DNA of 64,000 nucleotides from Aldehydirespirator sp963667505 (GCA_963667505.2 OY763490.2:434001-498000); one strand, 5' to 3'; shown: positions 42,761 to 50,370, numbered from the stretch's first letter. Notes: a model not told the origin generated them from the sequence alone. Translations and numbers: made by a program.

Positions 42761-43329
42761 CCTGTGGGCGTGTCGTCGGGGGAGGTCGGTGTGGAGGTGG
42801 CTCGGCTGGGTGCGGTCCATCCTTGGCGACGGACCTCGTAGATGGCTATTGCCGCGGCGGCGGCCACATTGAGGGAGCCGACCCTGCCGAGTTGAGGGAT
42901 GAAGCCCACCGCGTCGCATTGCGCCAGCGCGGCCTCGGGGAGGCCGTAGTTCTCGTGGCCGACCACCAGAGCTACCGGACCCAGCAGGTCCAACTCGTGA
43001 AGGGCCTTCGCGCCTGCCGTCAGTTCGACTCCCACGATCCTGTGGCCGTCGCCGCGGGCCGCCGCGATGGCGTCCACCGGGTCGTCGAAGCGGCTCCACG
43101 ACAGGTGGCGCTCGGTGCCCATCGCCATCTTCGCCGCCTTGGGTGCGTCGAGCGGCGCCGAGTCCCCCAGGTACAGGTGCTCCAGCCGCTCAGCGGACGC
43201 CGTGCGCGTGATCGCACCCACGTTCAGGGGGTTCTGCACACGGCACAACACCAGGGCCAGCCGCTCGTGGCCCCGCCGTCGCCAGTCGCGGTGCAGGCGC
43301 TTGAGCCCGGTGGAGTCGAGCTGGCTCAT
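42751..43329 (-). CDS. SPOUT-family tRNA/rRNA 2'-O-methyltransferase (TrmH-like)
   Basis: SpoU/TrmH enzymes methylate ribose 2'-OH groups of tRNA or rRNA with a knotted SAM site. The 192-residue protein has the three motifs: VQNPLNVGAITRTASA, VALVVGHENYGLPE and VGSLNVAAAAAIAIYE. The target is not predictable. I chose the ATG ending at 43329, which overlaps the preceding methylase stop. It is on the minus strand, convergent with priA; its own stop lies in the last copy of the priA-derived repeat. Confidence 0.88.
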   Translation of the reverse strand: MSQLDSTGLKRLHRDWRRRGHERLALVLCRVQNPLNVGAITRTASAERLEHLYLGDSAPLDAPKAAKMAMGTERHLSWSRFDDPVDAIAAARGDGHRIVGVELTAGAKALHELDLLGPVALVVGHENYGLPEAALAQCDAVGFIPQLGRVGSLNVAAAAAIAIYEVRRQGWTAPSRATSTPTSPDDTPTGVD

Positions 43330-44150
43330 CGTGCCCCGTCGGCGAGCGCTGCCACTTCGAGAATCCGGTATCCCGAGCGCGACACCAGCCGGGCAACGGG
43401 ATGGCCCCGAGCCTGAAGCCACCTAGCCAGCGAATCGCTCCCGAGATGGCGGTGCACCACGAAATGGGCCCGACCCGGCGGCGCCAGGCGGTCGAGCCAG
43501 TGGCCGAGCATCTCATAGAGGGCGGGCTTGCCGACCCGCACCGGAGGATTGCAGAGGATCCGGTCGAACCGGGCCTCGGAGTCCACCGCGTCGGGCCGGG
43601 CCACAGTCACGTTGGAGGCGCCGTTGGCGGCCGCATTGCGCGCCGTGAGGGTCAGGGCCCGTTCGTTCACGTCCACTGCGATCACTTGGGCCTCGGTGGA
43701 GCGGAGCGCGACCGTGCAGGCCACTGGCCCCCAGCCGCAGCCCAGGTCGAGGACGCGGCGCTCGTCGGCGGCCAGCGGGGGTGCCTCGAGCAGCAGCAGC
43801 CGGGTGCCCGGGTCGAGCCGGCCGGGCGAGAAGACCCCGGAGTCGGTGACGAAGCGCAGGTGCCGGCCGTCGATGTTGACGTCGAGCGTCCGCGGTCGGG
43901 GGGCAACACCGGGCCGCGGCTCGAAGTAGTGCCCCGTTGACCGCCCCGCCTGCCGGCTGCGGCGCTCCCCGCGGTCAGACTCGGCGCTCGGCTCGGGGTT
44001 GGACTCGCGGCTTGGTTCCGGCTCGGGGTTGGCCTCGCGGCCTGGTTCGGGCTCGCGGCTTGTTTCGGGCTTGCAGTCGGGCTCGGGGTTGGACTCGCGG
44101 TTCGGCCCGCGGTCATGATCGGGGTCGGGCTCGGAGTCAGGCTCGGCCAT
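43326..44150 (-). CDS. RsmC-like class I methyltransferase
   Basis: The 274-residue protein has a methyltransferase small domain: FVTDSGVFSPGRLDPGTRLL, the SAM-binding VLDLGCGWGPVACTVAL, AVDVNERALTLTARNAAANG and the NPP catalytic motif ILCNPPVRVG, then HWLDRLAPPGRAHFVVHR. This pattern is that of RsmC/RlmG-type rRNA guanine-N2 methyltransferases; the substrate is an inference. The first 80 residues are a repetitive acidic Pro/Glu/Ser region. A TACCGT hexamer lies six bases before the ATG on this strand. Confidence 0.85.
   Translation of the reverse strand: MAEPDSEPDPDHDRGPNRESNPEPDCKPETSREPEPGREANPEPEPSRESNPEPSAESDRGERRSRQAGRSTGHYFEPRPGVAPRPRTLDVNIDGRHLRFVTDSGVFSPGRLDPGTRLLLLEAPPLAADERRVLDLGCGWGPVACTVALRSTEAQVIAVDVNERALTLTARNAAANGASNVTVARPDAVDSEARFDRILCNPPVRVGKPALYEMLGHWLDRLAPPGRAHFVVHRHLGSDSLARWLQARGHPVARLVSRSGYRILEVAALADGAR
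43990..44110 (-). repeat. imperfect repeats encoding an acidic Pro/Glu/Ser tract
   Basis: Short units built on CTCGGGGTTGGACTCGCGG (read on the + strand) recur four to five times and encode phrases such as ESNPEP, EANPEP and SREPEPG near the methylase N-terminus. Confidence 0.75.
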
Positions 44151-44156
44151 CGCGTG

Positions 44157-44166
44157 ACGGTAGCCT
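44157..44166. promoter_or_regulatory. overlapping divergent -10 hexamers of the methylase and def
   Basis: On the minus strand TACCGT (44162-44157) lies six bases before the methylase ATG. On the + strand TAGCCT (44161-44166) lies eight bases before the def GTG. The two hexamers share bases 44161-44162, so polymerase should not occupy both at once. Confidence 0.55.
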
Positions 44167-44174
44167 GCGGGGTC

Positions 44175-44726
44175 GTGGCGCCCTACGACATTCGCATCAT
44201 CGGCGACCCGGTGCTGCGGCGACGCGCTGCGGAGATCGAGGAACTCGACGGAGCGCTGGTTCGCGTCTCCGACCGGATGATGGAGACCATGTATCAGGCC
44301 GAAGGGATCGGCCTGGCTGCGCCGCAGGTGGGCGTGCAGAAGCGCCTCTTCGTGTGGGATGTGGGCGAGGGTCCGCGCACCATCGTCAATCCTGAAATCG
44401 TGGAGTCCGACGGCGAATGGGCCTACGACGAGGGGTGCCTGTCGGTGCCCGGCCTGTCTTGGGAGATCGTTCGGCCCAAACAGGTGCATGTCGTGGGCCG
44501 CGATCTCGACGGGAACGAGGTGTCCGTGGAGGCCGACGAGATCGAGGCCCGCCTGTTCCAGCACGAACTCGACCATCTCGACGGCACCCTGCTGATCGAG
44601 CGCCTCGATCCCGACACCCGCAAGGCCGCGCTGCGAAAGCTGCGGGACCTGGGCATCGGAACCGCTCCGGCACGCCCCCCTGACGGTCGCGGCGAGCCAT
44701 CGGGCGGAAGCCTGCGCCTTCCGTGA
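44175..44726 (+). CDS. def: peptide deformylase
   Basis: Def removes the formyl group from nascent proteins. The 183-residue protein has the three active-site motifs: GIGLAAPQVG, the metal-binding Cys in EGCLSVPG, and HELDH in FQHELDHLDG. N-terminal IRIIGDPVLRRRA is typical. The GTG at 44175 fits the hexamer upstream and starts the conserved sequence, though the frame is open back to 44115. The next gene, fmt, adds the formyl group that Def removes. Confidence 0.96.
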   Translation: MAPYDIRIIGDPVLRRRAAEIEELDGALVRVSDRMMETMYQAEGIGLAAPQVGVQKRLFVWDVGEGPRTIVNPEIVESDGEWAYDEGCLSVPGLSWEIVRPKQVHVVGRDLDGNEVSVEADEIEARLFQHELDHLDGTLLIERLDPDTRKAALRKLRDLGIGTAPARPPDGRGEPSGGSLRLP

Positions 44727-44861
44727 GGCCTCCGAGCCGTCGAGGTACGGCGGCTCGGAACCGGTCGCTGCCTTCCGGCGGGGCGCGGTCCGCTTGGCTG
44801 TCCGGGCCGCTGGTCGAGCCGCGGTCTGCATGGCCGGGCGGTGCGCGGTCCGCGCGGCCGG

Positions 44862-44896
44862 TCGGCATCCAGTCTCCACGGCGGACTGGATGCCGA
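44862..44896 (+). promoter_or_regulatory. 13-bp perfect inverted repeat over the fmt start
   Basis: TCGGCATCCAGTC (44862-44874) and GACTGGATGCCGA (44884-44896) form a perfect hairpin with a 9-base loop. The right arm contains one in-frame ATG (44890) and touches the next (44896), so the structure could block initiation of fmt. Confidence 0.7.
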
Positions 44897-45957
44897 TGAG
44901 GGTGCCCGGCACCACAATCGTCTACTTCGGGACCCCCGAAGTGGCCGTGGCACCCCTGCGGGCGATGCACCGCGCGGGCCATGAAGTGGTCCTGGTGGTC
45001 ACCCGGCCGCCGGTGCGCCGAGGTCGCCGGGCGTCGCCCACGCCGTCGCCGGTGGCGGCCGCCGCGGTCGAGCTTGGACTGGACGTCACCTGGGATCCGG
45101 CCGACGCTCTGGCCGCGGACGCCGACCTCGGCGTCGTCGTCGCTTACGGCGAGCTCATTGACGAAGAGGTTCTCCAGCGCCGCCGGACCGTGAACCTGCA
45201 CTTCTCGCTGCTGCCTCGTTGGCGGGGAGCGGCACCGGTGGAGAGGGCCATCCTGGCGGGCGACGCCGCGACCGGCGTCTGCTTGATGGAGGTGGCCTCC
45301 GAGATCGACACCGGGGCCGTGTACCGGAGGGTGTCCATCGCAATCAGCCCGAACGAGACGGCCGACGAGCTGCGGGCCCGGCTGTGCCAGATGGGCATCG
45401 AGTTGCTGCTGGAGGCGGTGAGCGAGGGGTTCGGCGATCCGGTGCCGCAGTCCGGCGAGACGACCTGGGCTCACAAGATCACAACTTCTGACCTGCGCAT
45501 CGACTGGTCGTCGCCCGCCGAGCACGTCCTGCGGCTGGTGCGGGTAGGCGGCGCTTGGACGACCTTTCGCGGCAGGCGGTTGAGGGTGCTCGCGGCCGAC
45601 ATGGCGGCCGGTGTCGAAGCGGATGAGGTGGATGGCATGGCGGCTGGCACCGCGACAGAGGTGGTGGCGGTGGCGGCCGGTGTCGAAGCGGATGAGGTGG
45701 ATGGCATGGCGGCTGTCACCGCGACAGACGTGGTGGCTGGTTCGGAGATGGTCTCGGCAGCCGTCGCGACGGGGCGGGCCCCGTCAGGAACGATCTCGCT
45801 GAGGCATCGAGCTGGCCGCGGCCCCGCGGTGGAGGTCGTCGCTGGCCAGGGCGCGCTGGAGTTGGTGACCGTTCAGTCGGAGGGTCGGGGCCCATCGCCG
45901 GCCCGCGACTGGTGGAACGGCGCTCGCGTCGCTGTCGGCGAGCGGCTCGGCGGGTGA
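44896..45957 (+). CDS. fmt: methionyl-tRNA formyltransferase
   Basis: Fmt formylates initiator Met-tRNA. The 353-residue protein has IVYFGTPEVAVAPLRAMH, VVTRPPVRRGR, VVVAYGELI, the catalytic NLHFSLLPRWRGAAPVERAI with Asn and His, GVCLMEVASEIDTG, and the C-terminal domain (WTTFRGRRLRVLAA, then APSGTISL onwards). A 23-residue duplication rich in Ala/Val/Asp lies in the C-terminal domain near residues 237-282. ATG 44896 is one of three closely spaced starts at a hairpin. The stop overlaps rsmB as GTGA. Confidence 0.93.
   Translation: MRVPGTTIVYFGTPEVAVAPLRAMHRAGHEVVLVVTRPPVRRGRRASPTPSPVAAAAVELGLDVTWDPADALAADADLGVVVAYGELIDEEVLQRRRTVNLHFSLLPRWRGAAPVERAILAGDAATGVCLMEVASEIDTGAVYRRVSIAISPNETADELRARLCQMGIELLLEAVSEGFGDPVPQSGETTWAHKITTSDLRIDWSSPAEHVLRLVRVGGAWTTFRGRRLRVLAADMAAGVEADEVDGMAAGTATEVVAVAAGVEADEVDGMAAVTATDVVAGSEMVSAAVATGRAPSGTISLRHRAGRGPAVEVVAGQGALELVTVQSEGRGPSPARDWWNGARVAVGERLGG
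45604..45741 (+). repeat. 69-bp in-frame tandem duplication in fmt
   Basis: Two 69-bp units starting at 45604 and 45673 encode AAGVEADEVDGMAAGTATEVV- and AAGVEADEVDGMAAVTATDVV-type segments. They are nearly identical in DNA. Confidence 0.88.
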
Positions 45958-47147
45958 GCGGACCCGTTGGCCGCTGCGGGACTGCCCGACGCCGGGGGTC
46001 GGTCCGGCCTCGCCCGTCGGGCGCTCGGCCCGCGGCTGCGGACGCCCGGAGGGTGGCACTCGAGGTGCTGGTGCGGGTCGATGAGGGCGGTGCCTACGCC
46101 AACGCGGCCCTACCCGCTGCGCTGGCTCGGTCCGACCTCGATGAGCGCGACCGGGCCTTCGCCACCGAACTGGTTTACGGCGTCACCCGCCGCCGCCGGG
46201 CGCTGGACTGGGCGCTCGATGCCTTCCTGGCGGCGCCGCCGCCTCCCGCGGCCAGAGCCTCGCTGCGGCTAGGCGCCTACCAGATCATTGAGCTGGACAC
46301 CCCGGCTTACGCCGCGGTGTCGGCCACCGTGGCCGTGGCGCCCCGCCGCCACCGTGGACTGGTCAACGCCGTGCTGCGTCGGGTGGCCGACGCAGGCACA
46401 CCGGACTGGCCCGACGACGCCACCCGGCTCAGCTACCCGGACTGGATCGTCGAAACGCTCATCGCAGACCTCGGCCCCGAAGCGGCTCTGGCCGCGTTGG
46501 AGTCGATGAACGCTGCGGCCCCGGTGCACCGCCGTGGAGACGGCTACGTCCAGGACCGGAGTTCCCAGTTGGTGGTGGACGCCACGAAGGTGCAGCCCGG
46601 CGACCTGGTAGCCGACGTGTGCGCTGCGCCAGGCGGCAAGGCCACCGCGCTGGCCGCCCGTGGCGCTCGGGTGATCGCGGCTGACTCCCATCGGGGTCGA
46701 GTCGGGCTGATGGAGTCCAACCGCAAGACTCTGGACACCGGGTCCATGCATGTGGTGGCGGCCGACGGCCGGCATCCTCCCCTTCGTCCCGGCAGCTGCG
46801 ATGCGGTGCTGGTGGACGCACCCTGCAGCGGCCTGGGCGCTCTGCGCAGGCGCCCCGACGCCCGCTGGCGCATGGAGCGTTCGGCGGTGCCGAGACTGGC
46901 CGGACTGCAGCGCGCCCTGCTCAACGCAGGCGTGAGCCTGCTGCGCCCGGGCGGGCAGCTCGTCTACAGCGTCTGCACGCTGACCGCCGAGGAAACGCTG
47001 GCGGTGGCGGCCGAAGCATCCGAAGACCGTCGCCTGGCGCTGCTGCCGCCCCCGTCCGCGCCGTGGTCGCCCTACGGCGACGGTGCCATGCTGCTTCCCG
47101 ACGCCGACCACGACGGCATGGCCCTGTTCTGCTGGCGCCGGGTTTGA
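45954..47147 (+). CDS. rsmB: 16S rRNA (cytosine(967)-C5)-methyltransferase RsmB, shortened middle
   Basis: RsmB methylates C967 of 16S rRNA. The 397-residue protein has a NusB-like N-terminal domain (VALEVLVRVDEGGAYANAAL, RAFATELVYGVTRRRRALDWAL) and a catalytic domain with VCAAPGGKATALAA, VLVDAPCSGLGALRRRPD and the nucleophile region YSVCTLTAEE. Between them the RNA-binding stretch that normally begins LRVN and spans some 45-50 residues is missing: the sequence goes from SMNAAAPVHRR straight to GDGYVQDRSSQLVV. Catalytic cysteines are present. GTG 45954 overlaps the fmt stop. Confidence 0.93.
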   Translation: MSGPVGRCGTARRRGSVRPRPSGARPAAADARRVALEVLVRVDEGGAYANAALPAALARSDLDERDRAFATELVYGVTRRRRALDWALDAFLAAPPPPAARASLRLGAYQIIELDTPAYAAVSATVAVAPRRHRGLVNAVLRRVADAGTPDWPDDATRLSYPDWIVETLIADLGPEAALAALESMNAAAPVHRRGDGYVQDRSSQLVVDATKVQPGDLVADVCAAPGGKATALAARGARVIAADSHRGRVGLMESNRKTLDTGSMHVVAADGRHPPLRPGSCDAVLVDAPCSGLGALRRRPDARWRMERSAVPRLAGLQRALLNAGVSLLRPGGQLVYSVCTLTAEETLAVAAEASEDRRLALLPPPSAPWSPYGDGAMLLPDADHDGMALFCWRRV

Positions 47148-47193
47148 GTTGGCAGCGGGCAGCGCTGTTTCGGGCACTCTCGGCTGCCAGTTC
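47146..47193 (+). repeat. 48-nt palindromic element, copy C
   Basis: Arms GAGTTGGCAGC and GCTGCCAGTTC enclose a core with GCGCTGTTTCGGGC. The left arm overlaps the rsmB TGA stop. Confidence 0.85.
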
Positions 47194-47219
47194 TGGTGAG
47201 GCGGTGCCAGGAGGCGCCT

Positions 47220-47747
47220 GTGGATAAGGTCCGTGCCGTGGGAAACGGTTCGGGCGACGGCGACCCCGGTCAGCAGGCCAAGGTGCTCACCGTGTCCGAC
47301 GGCGTGGTGGAGGGCACCCGACAGGACCGCAGCGGCGAGGCGTTGGAGGACTTCCTGTCCGCGAGCGGCTGGACAGTGGTCGAGCGCTCGGCCGTGTCGG
47401 ACGGTGCTGAGTCCGTCAGCGGGGAGCTGCGTCGGCTGGCCGACGGGTTCCACGGGCTGATCGTCACTACTGGAGGCACGGGCTTCGGACCCAGGGACGC
47501 TACGCCGGAGGGCACCAAGGCAGTGCTCGACCGAGAGGCCCCCGGCCTGGCCGAGGCCATGCGCTTGGTCAACCCGTTGGGGCGCCTGTCGCGAGGCACG
47601 GCCGGCACCGTCGGCACCGCGCTCGTGCTGAACACGCCCGGCTCGTCGAAGGGGTGCGTGGAGACGGTGGAGGCCGTTATCGATGTCGTAGGCCACGCGG
47701 TGCGGCTCCTGGTCGACAACTACGACCCCCATCCCCACGGCCACTAG
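47220..47747 (+). CDS. MoaB/Mog-type molybdopterin adenylyltransferase domain protein
   Basis: MoaB/Mog proteins bind molybdopterin and, in Mog, adenylylate it. The 175-residue protein has VLTVSDGVVEGTRQDRSGEAL, GLIVTTGGTGFGPRDATPEGT and a closing region with NTPGSSKGCVETVEAVID, the standard three blocks. The GTG at 47220 follows a perfect AGGAGG by five bases. Nothing else of molybdenum cofactor synthesis lies nearby. Confidence 0.9.
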   Translation: MDKVRAVGNGSGDGDPGQQAKVLTVSDGVVEGTRQDRSGEALEDFLSASGWTVVERSAVSDGAESVSGELRRLADGFHGLIVTTGGTGFGPRDATPEGTKAVLDREAPGLAEAMRLVNPLGRLSRGTAGTVGTALVLNTPGSSKGCVETVEAVIDVVGHAVRLLVDNYDPHPHGH

Positions 47748-47840
47748 CAGGCGGTGCTCCGGATGAAGTGCCGCGGGCGGCGAACCGGGCCACAGGTCGC
47801 GCCGACATGGTCGAAGCACAGCGCGGCACTGGCTCGCCGG

Positions 47841-47846
47841 TAGCCT
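47841..47846 (+). promoter_or_regulatory. possible -10 hexamer of hisG
   Basis: TAGCCT lies 31 bases before the hisG ATG, which has an AGGAC ribosome binding site. Confidence 0.4.
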
Positions 47847-47877
47847 CTGCGCCGTCGTCGACGGCTCTAGGACCACA

Positions 47878-48753
47878 ATGCTGAAGCTCGTTCTACCCAA
47901 GGGATCGCTCGAGAAGGCCACGCTCGAGCTGTTCGAGGCCGCCGACCTGCCCGTCAACCGATCCTCCGATGTGGCCTATCGAGCTTCGGTGGCCGATCCC
48001 CGGCTCAGCGACGTGCGCATTCTCAGACCCCAGGAGATCCCGGTCTACGTCGCCGACGGCCTCTTCGACATAGGCATCACCGGTCGCGACTGGATCGTCG
48101 AGACCGACAGCGACGTCGTGTCGCTGGGCGAGCTGAAGTACTCCAAGGCGACCTCCCTGCCGATCCGGGTGGTGCTGGCCGTGGCTGATGACTCGCCGTG
48201 CCAGTCGGTCGCCGACCTGCCTCAGGGGGTGCGGGTGTCCACGGAGTACCCCGAGCTGACCAGGCGCTTCTTCGCCGAGGCGGGGATCGAGGCGCAGATC
48301 GCACTCAGCTACGGCGCGACCGAGGCCAAAGTGCCCGAAATCGTCGACGCGGTGGTCGAGATCACCGAGACGGGCCGGGCGCTGCGGGCCGCGGGCCTGC
48401 GGATCATCGACACCCTGCTGACCTCCTACACCGAGCTGATCGCCAATCCGGCCGCCGCGGCCGACGCAGAGAAGCGTCACGCCATGGGCCAGATCTACAC
48501 GCTGCTCCACGGCGTGCTGGAGGCGCGCGGCAAGGTGTTGGTGAAGCTCAACGTCGGCGCCGACGCGCTCGACGACGTGATCGAGATCCTGCCGGCCATG
48601 AAGGCCCCGACCGTCAACGAGCTCTTCCGGGGCGCGGGCTACGCGGTGGAGACGGTGGTGCCCCGCAGCGAAATCAACATTCTGATCCCCGCCCTGCGCG
48701 ACCTAGGCGCCACCGACATAGTGGAGATGCCAATCTCCAAGATCATCCCCTAG
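47878..48753 (+). CDS. hisG: ATP phosphoribosyltransferase, long form
   Basis: HisG joins ATP and PRPP in the first step of histidine synthesis. The 291-residue protein is the long, self-regulated form: MLKLVLPKGSLEKATLELF, VADGLFDIGITGRDWI, VSTEYPELTRRFF, the PRPP-binding GATEAKVPEIVDAVVEITETG and a C-terminal ACT-like domain (from about residue 210: VLVKLNVGADALDDVIEILP) that binds histidine. No other his gene adjoins it. Confidence 0.96.
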   Translation: MLKLVLPKGSLEKATLELFEAADLPVNRSSDVAYRASVADPRLSDVRILRPQEIPVYVADGLFDIGITGRDWIVETDSDVVSLGELKYSKATSLPIRVVLAVADDSPCQSVADLPQGVRVSTEYPELTRRFFAEAGIEAQIALSYGATEAKVPEIVDAVVEITETGRALRAAGLRIIDTLLTSYTELIANPAAAADAEKRHAMGQIYTLLHGVLEARGKVLVKLNVGADALDDVIEILPAMKAPTVNELFRGAGYAVETVVPRSEINILIPALRDLGATDIVEMPISKIIP

Positions 48754-48764
48754 AGGATTCGCCC

Positions 48765-49019
48765 ATGAGTGAGACGCCTGAGAGTGGAAGTTCAGCAACC
48801 GGCGGGTCCGACTGTCCGGGGCCAGCGAGGAATCAGCGAATGCTCGGGGCTTGGATGGGAACCGGCGCAGGCTCCGGGGCAGGCATCGGAGCGGCGGTTG
48901 GCGCTGTCTTCGGGGACTCGGGCACGGGCGCGGGCGTCGGGGCAGGCGTCGGAACGCTTGTCGGCGTCGTGATCGGGTCGTGGGGCGGCAAGCGGGGATT
49001 CAAGCGCCGCGCCTGCTGA
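48765..49019 (+). CDS. small glycine-zipper protein
   Basis: The 84-residue protein has a polar, Ser-rich start with a single Cys, then glycine-zipper repeats (GTGAGSGAGIGAAVGAVFG and GTGAGVGAGVGTLVGVVIG) and a basic end KRGFKRRAC. Two zipper helices of this kind usually insert into membranes and pack closely. No signal peptide is seen. AGAGGA lies seven bases before the ATG, and it follows hisG by 11 bases. Function unknown. Confidence 0.6.
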   Translation: MSETPESGSSATGGSDCPGPARNQRMLGAWMGTGAGSGAGIGAAVGAVFGDSGTGAGVGAGVGTLVGVVIGSWGGKRGFKRRAC

Positions 49020-49033
49020 ATGACGATCCTCGC

Positions 49034-49531
49034 TCAAGCGGCGGGATCGGCTGAGGGTTGGCGGTCGTCGGAGTCGTCGCCTGGGTCGTCGGGGCGGTTC
49101 TTGAGTTGGACGAACGCCATTCGGATCTGCGAGAGGCCTTCTCGCAGGGTTGCCTCCGGCTCGCCGAGGCGGCCCTGCATGCCGTCCAGCAGCGCTCCGA
49201 GGGCGTCGATCGCCACTGTGGCCGCCGAGAGGTTCGGCGGCTGGCTGGTCAGGTGCAGGGCGGCCAGCTCGTAGAGCCCCATGGCGTGGTTGGCCACCAC
49301 CGCCTCGGCCGGAGTCTGCTTCAGGCGTTCGCGGGCCTCGGCCATCTGGCGGATGTACTCCTCGGCGTGCTCCCGGTCCTCCGGCGACAGGCTGTCCAGG
49401 TCGAACTCGGTCTCGTCGGAACCGGCGGCGCTGTCTGGCACTTCGTCGGTGGGATCAGTCTCGGCCTGGTACCCGACGCCGGGTCGGCCGCCGACCGGTA
49501 CCTCGCCTCCGGGCGTCCACAGTGTGCTCAT
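49034..49531 (-). CDS. DUF1844-like protein
   Basis: The 165-residue protein has a variable acidic N-terminus and a helical core: LSPEDREHAEEYIRQMAEARERL, then AEAVVANHAMGLYELAALHL, NLSAATVAIDALGALLDGM and ATLREGLSQIRMAFVQL. This pattern and the location beside infC match DUF1844 proteins, which are of unknown function. It is transcribed away from infC, and its 5' end lies about 180 bp from it. Confidence 0.8.
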   Translation of the reverse strand: MSTLWTPGGEVPVGGRPGVGYQAETDPTDEVPDSAAGSDETEFDLDSLSPEDREHAEEYIRQMAEARERLKQTPAEAVVANHAMGLYELAALHLTSQPPNLSAATVAIDALGALLDGMQGRLGEPEATLREGLSQIRMAFVQLKNRPDDPGDDSDDRQPSADPAA

Positions 49532-49613
49532 CTGAACATCTCCGCTCTGCGCTCAGGTTGGAGTTCGCGTCGGAGCGCACCGCCGGGCGTGGTCGCGTGT
49601 CGCGACCGGCTGC

Positions 49614-49619
49614 TACCCT
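49614..49619 (+). promoter_or_regulatory. possible -10 hexamer of infC
   Basis: TACCCT would start a transcript near 49627 and give infC a leader of about 85 nt containing a two-tier hairpin. Confidence 0.35.
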
Positions 49620-49645
49620 ACCGGGGTCAATCCTGCGGACAGGCG

Positions 49646-49685
49646 CCTCCGGCCTCGGTCGGGGCGGTCCGCCCGAACTCGGAGG
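49646..49685 (+). promoter_or_regulatory. two-tier hairpin in the infC leader
   Basis: CCTCCG (49646-49651) pairs with CGGAGG (49680-49685), enclosing an inner stem GGGCGG (49662-49667) / CCGCCC (49669-49674). It lies 12 bases before the GAGGAG ribosome binding site and may control translation or elongation. Confidence 0.45.
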
Positions 49686-49712
49686 TTCCGTGCTCACGAG
49701 GAGTGAACGGCG

Positions 49713-50306
49713 ATAGCACCGCCAGGCGAAGAGCCCAAGATAAACGACCAGATTCGAGCTCTTGAGGTCCGCCTCGTGGGTGAGAACGGACAGCAGATCG
49801 GAATCCGGCCGCTCCAGGAGGCGCTCAATCTGGCCCGGGCCGCGGGCCGAGACCTAGTGGAGGTAGCTGATCAGGTCAATCCGCCCGTATGCAAGATCAT
49901 GGACTACGGGAAGTTCAAATACGAGGCGGCCCAACGGGCCAAGGAGTCTCGGCGCAAATCGACCAGCGTGCTGGTCAAGGAGATGAAGTACCGGCCCAAG
50001 ATCGGACGAGGAGACTTCGAGACCAAGACCCGGATGGTTGAGAAGTTCCTCAACGAAGGGAACAAGGTCAAGGTGACGATCATGTTCCGCGGCCGCGAGG
50101 TTCAGCATCCCGAGCTCGGCAGGAGGATTCTCGACGACGTGGCCGCCGCAGTCGAGCCGATCGCCAAGATCGAGTTCCAGCCCCGCCAGGACGGCCGCAA
50201 CATGGTGATGGTGCTCGCACCGGACAAGCAGGCCCAGGCCCGTCGACGCCGTAGACTCGAAGCCGAGGCTTCCGCCGCGGTGGCAGCCGGCGATCCGCCC
50301 AAGTAA
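49713..50306 (+). CDS. infC: translation initiation factor IF-3 with an ATA start codon
   Basis: IF-3 keeps ribosomal subunits apart and checks the start codon. The conserved N-terminus PKINDQIRALEVRLVGENGQ lies upstream of the first ATG/GTG-type start (GTG 49776). In that frame there is a TGA at 49704 and then ACG, GCG, ATA; the ATA at 49713 stands nine bases after GAGGAG and gives a 197-residue protein of normal length. IF-3 genes are known for using AUU-type starts for autoregulation, so I take ATA as the start. The rest is standard: VNPPVCKIMDYGKFKYE, KEMKYRPKIG and a basic C-terminus. Confidence 0.93.
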   Translation: MAPPGEEPKINDQIRALEVRLVGENGQQIGIRPLQEALNLARAAGRDLVEVADQVNPPVCKIMDYGKFKYEAAQRAKESRRKSTSVLVKEMKYRPKIGRGDFETKTRMVEKFLNEGNKVKVTIMFRGREVQHPELGRRILDDVAAAVEPIAKIEFQPRQDGRNMVMVLAPDKQAQARRRRRLEAEASAAVAAGDPPK

Positions 50307-50324
50307 CACCTGGCCGGGTCTCAA

Positions 50325-50370
50325 GCCGAGCGTCAGGGCTCGGCAACCGTTCGGGCGAGCGTCGCCCGAA
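50325..50370 (+). promoter_or_regulatory. paired hairpins in the infC-rpmI gap
   Basis: GCCGAGC (50325) pairs with GCTCGGC (ending 50344), and TTCGGGCG (50350) with CGCCCGAA (ending 50370). Two successive hairpins ahead of rpmI-rplT suggest a ribosomal protein leader, as L20 autoregulation acts here in other bacteria. Confidence 0.45.

Noticed and set aside
42597..42872. Frame of about 90 codons across the priA-derived repeats
   Set aside because: It consists of the tandem 48-bp unit read in one frame and then antisense to the methyltransferase; no start signal or homology.
49776..50306. infC starting at GTG 49776
   Set aside because: It would cut off the conserved IF-3 N-terminal motif that lies in frame upstream.
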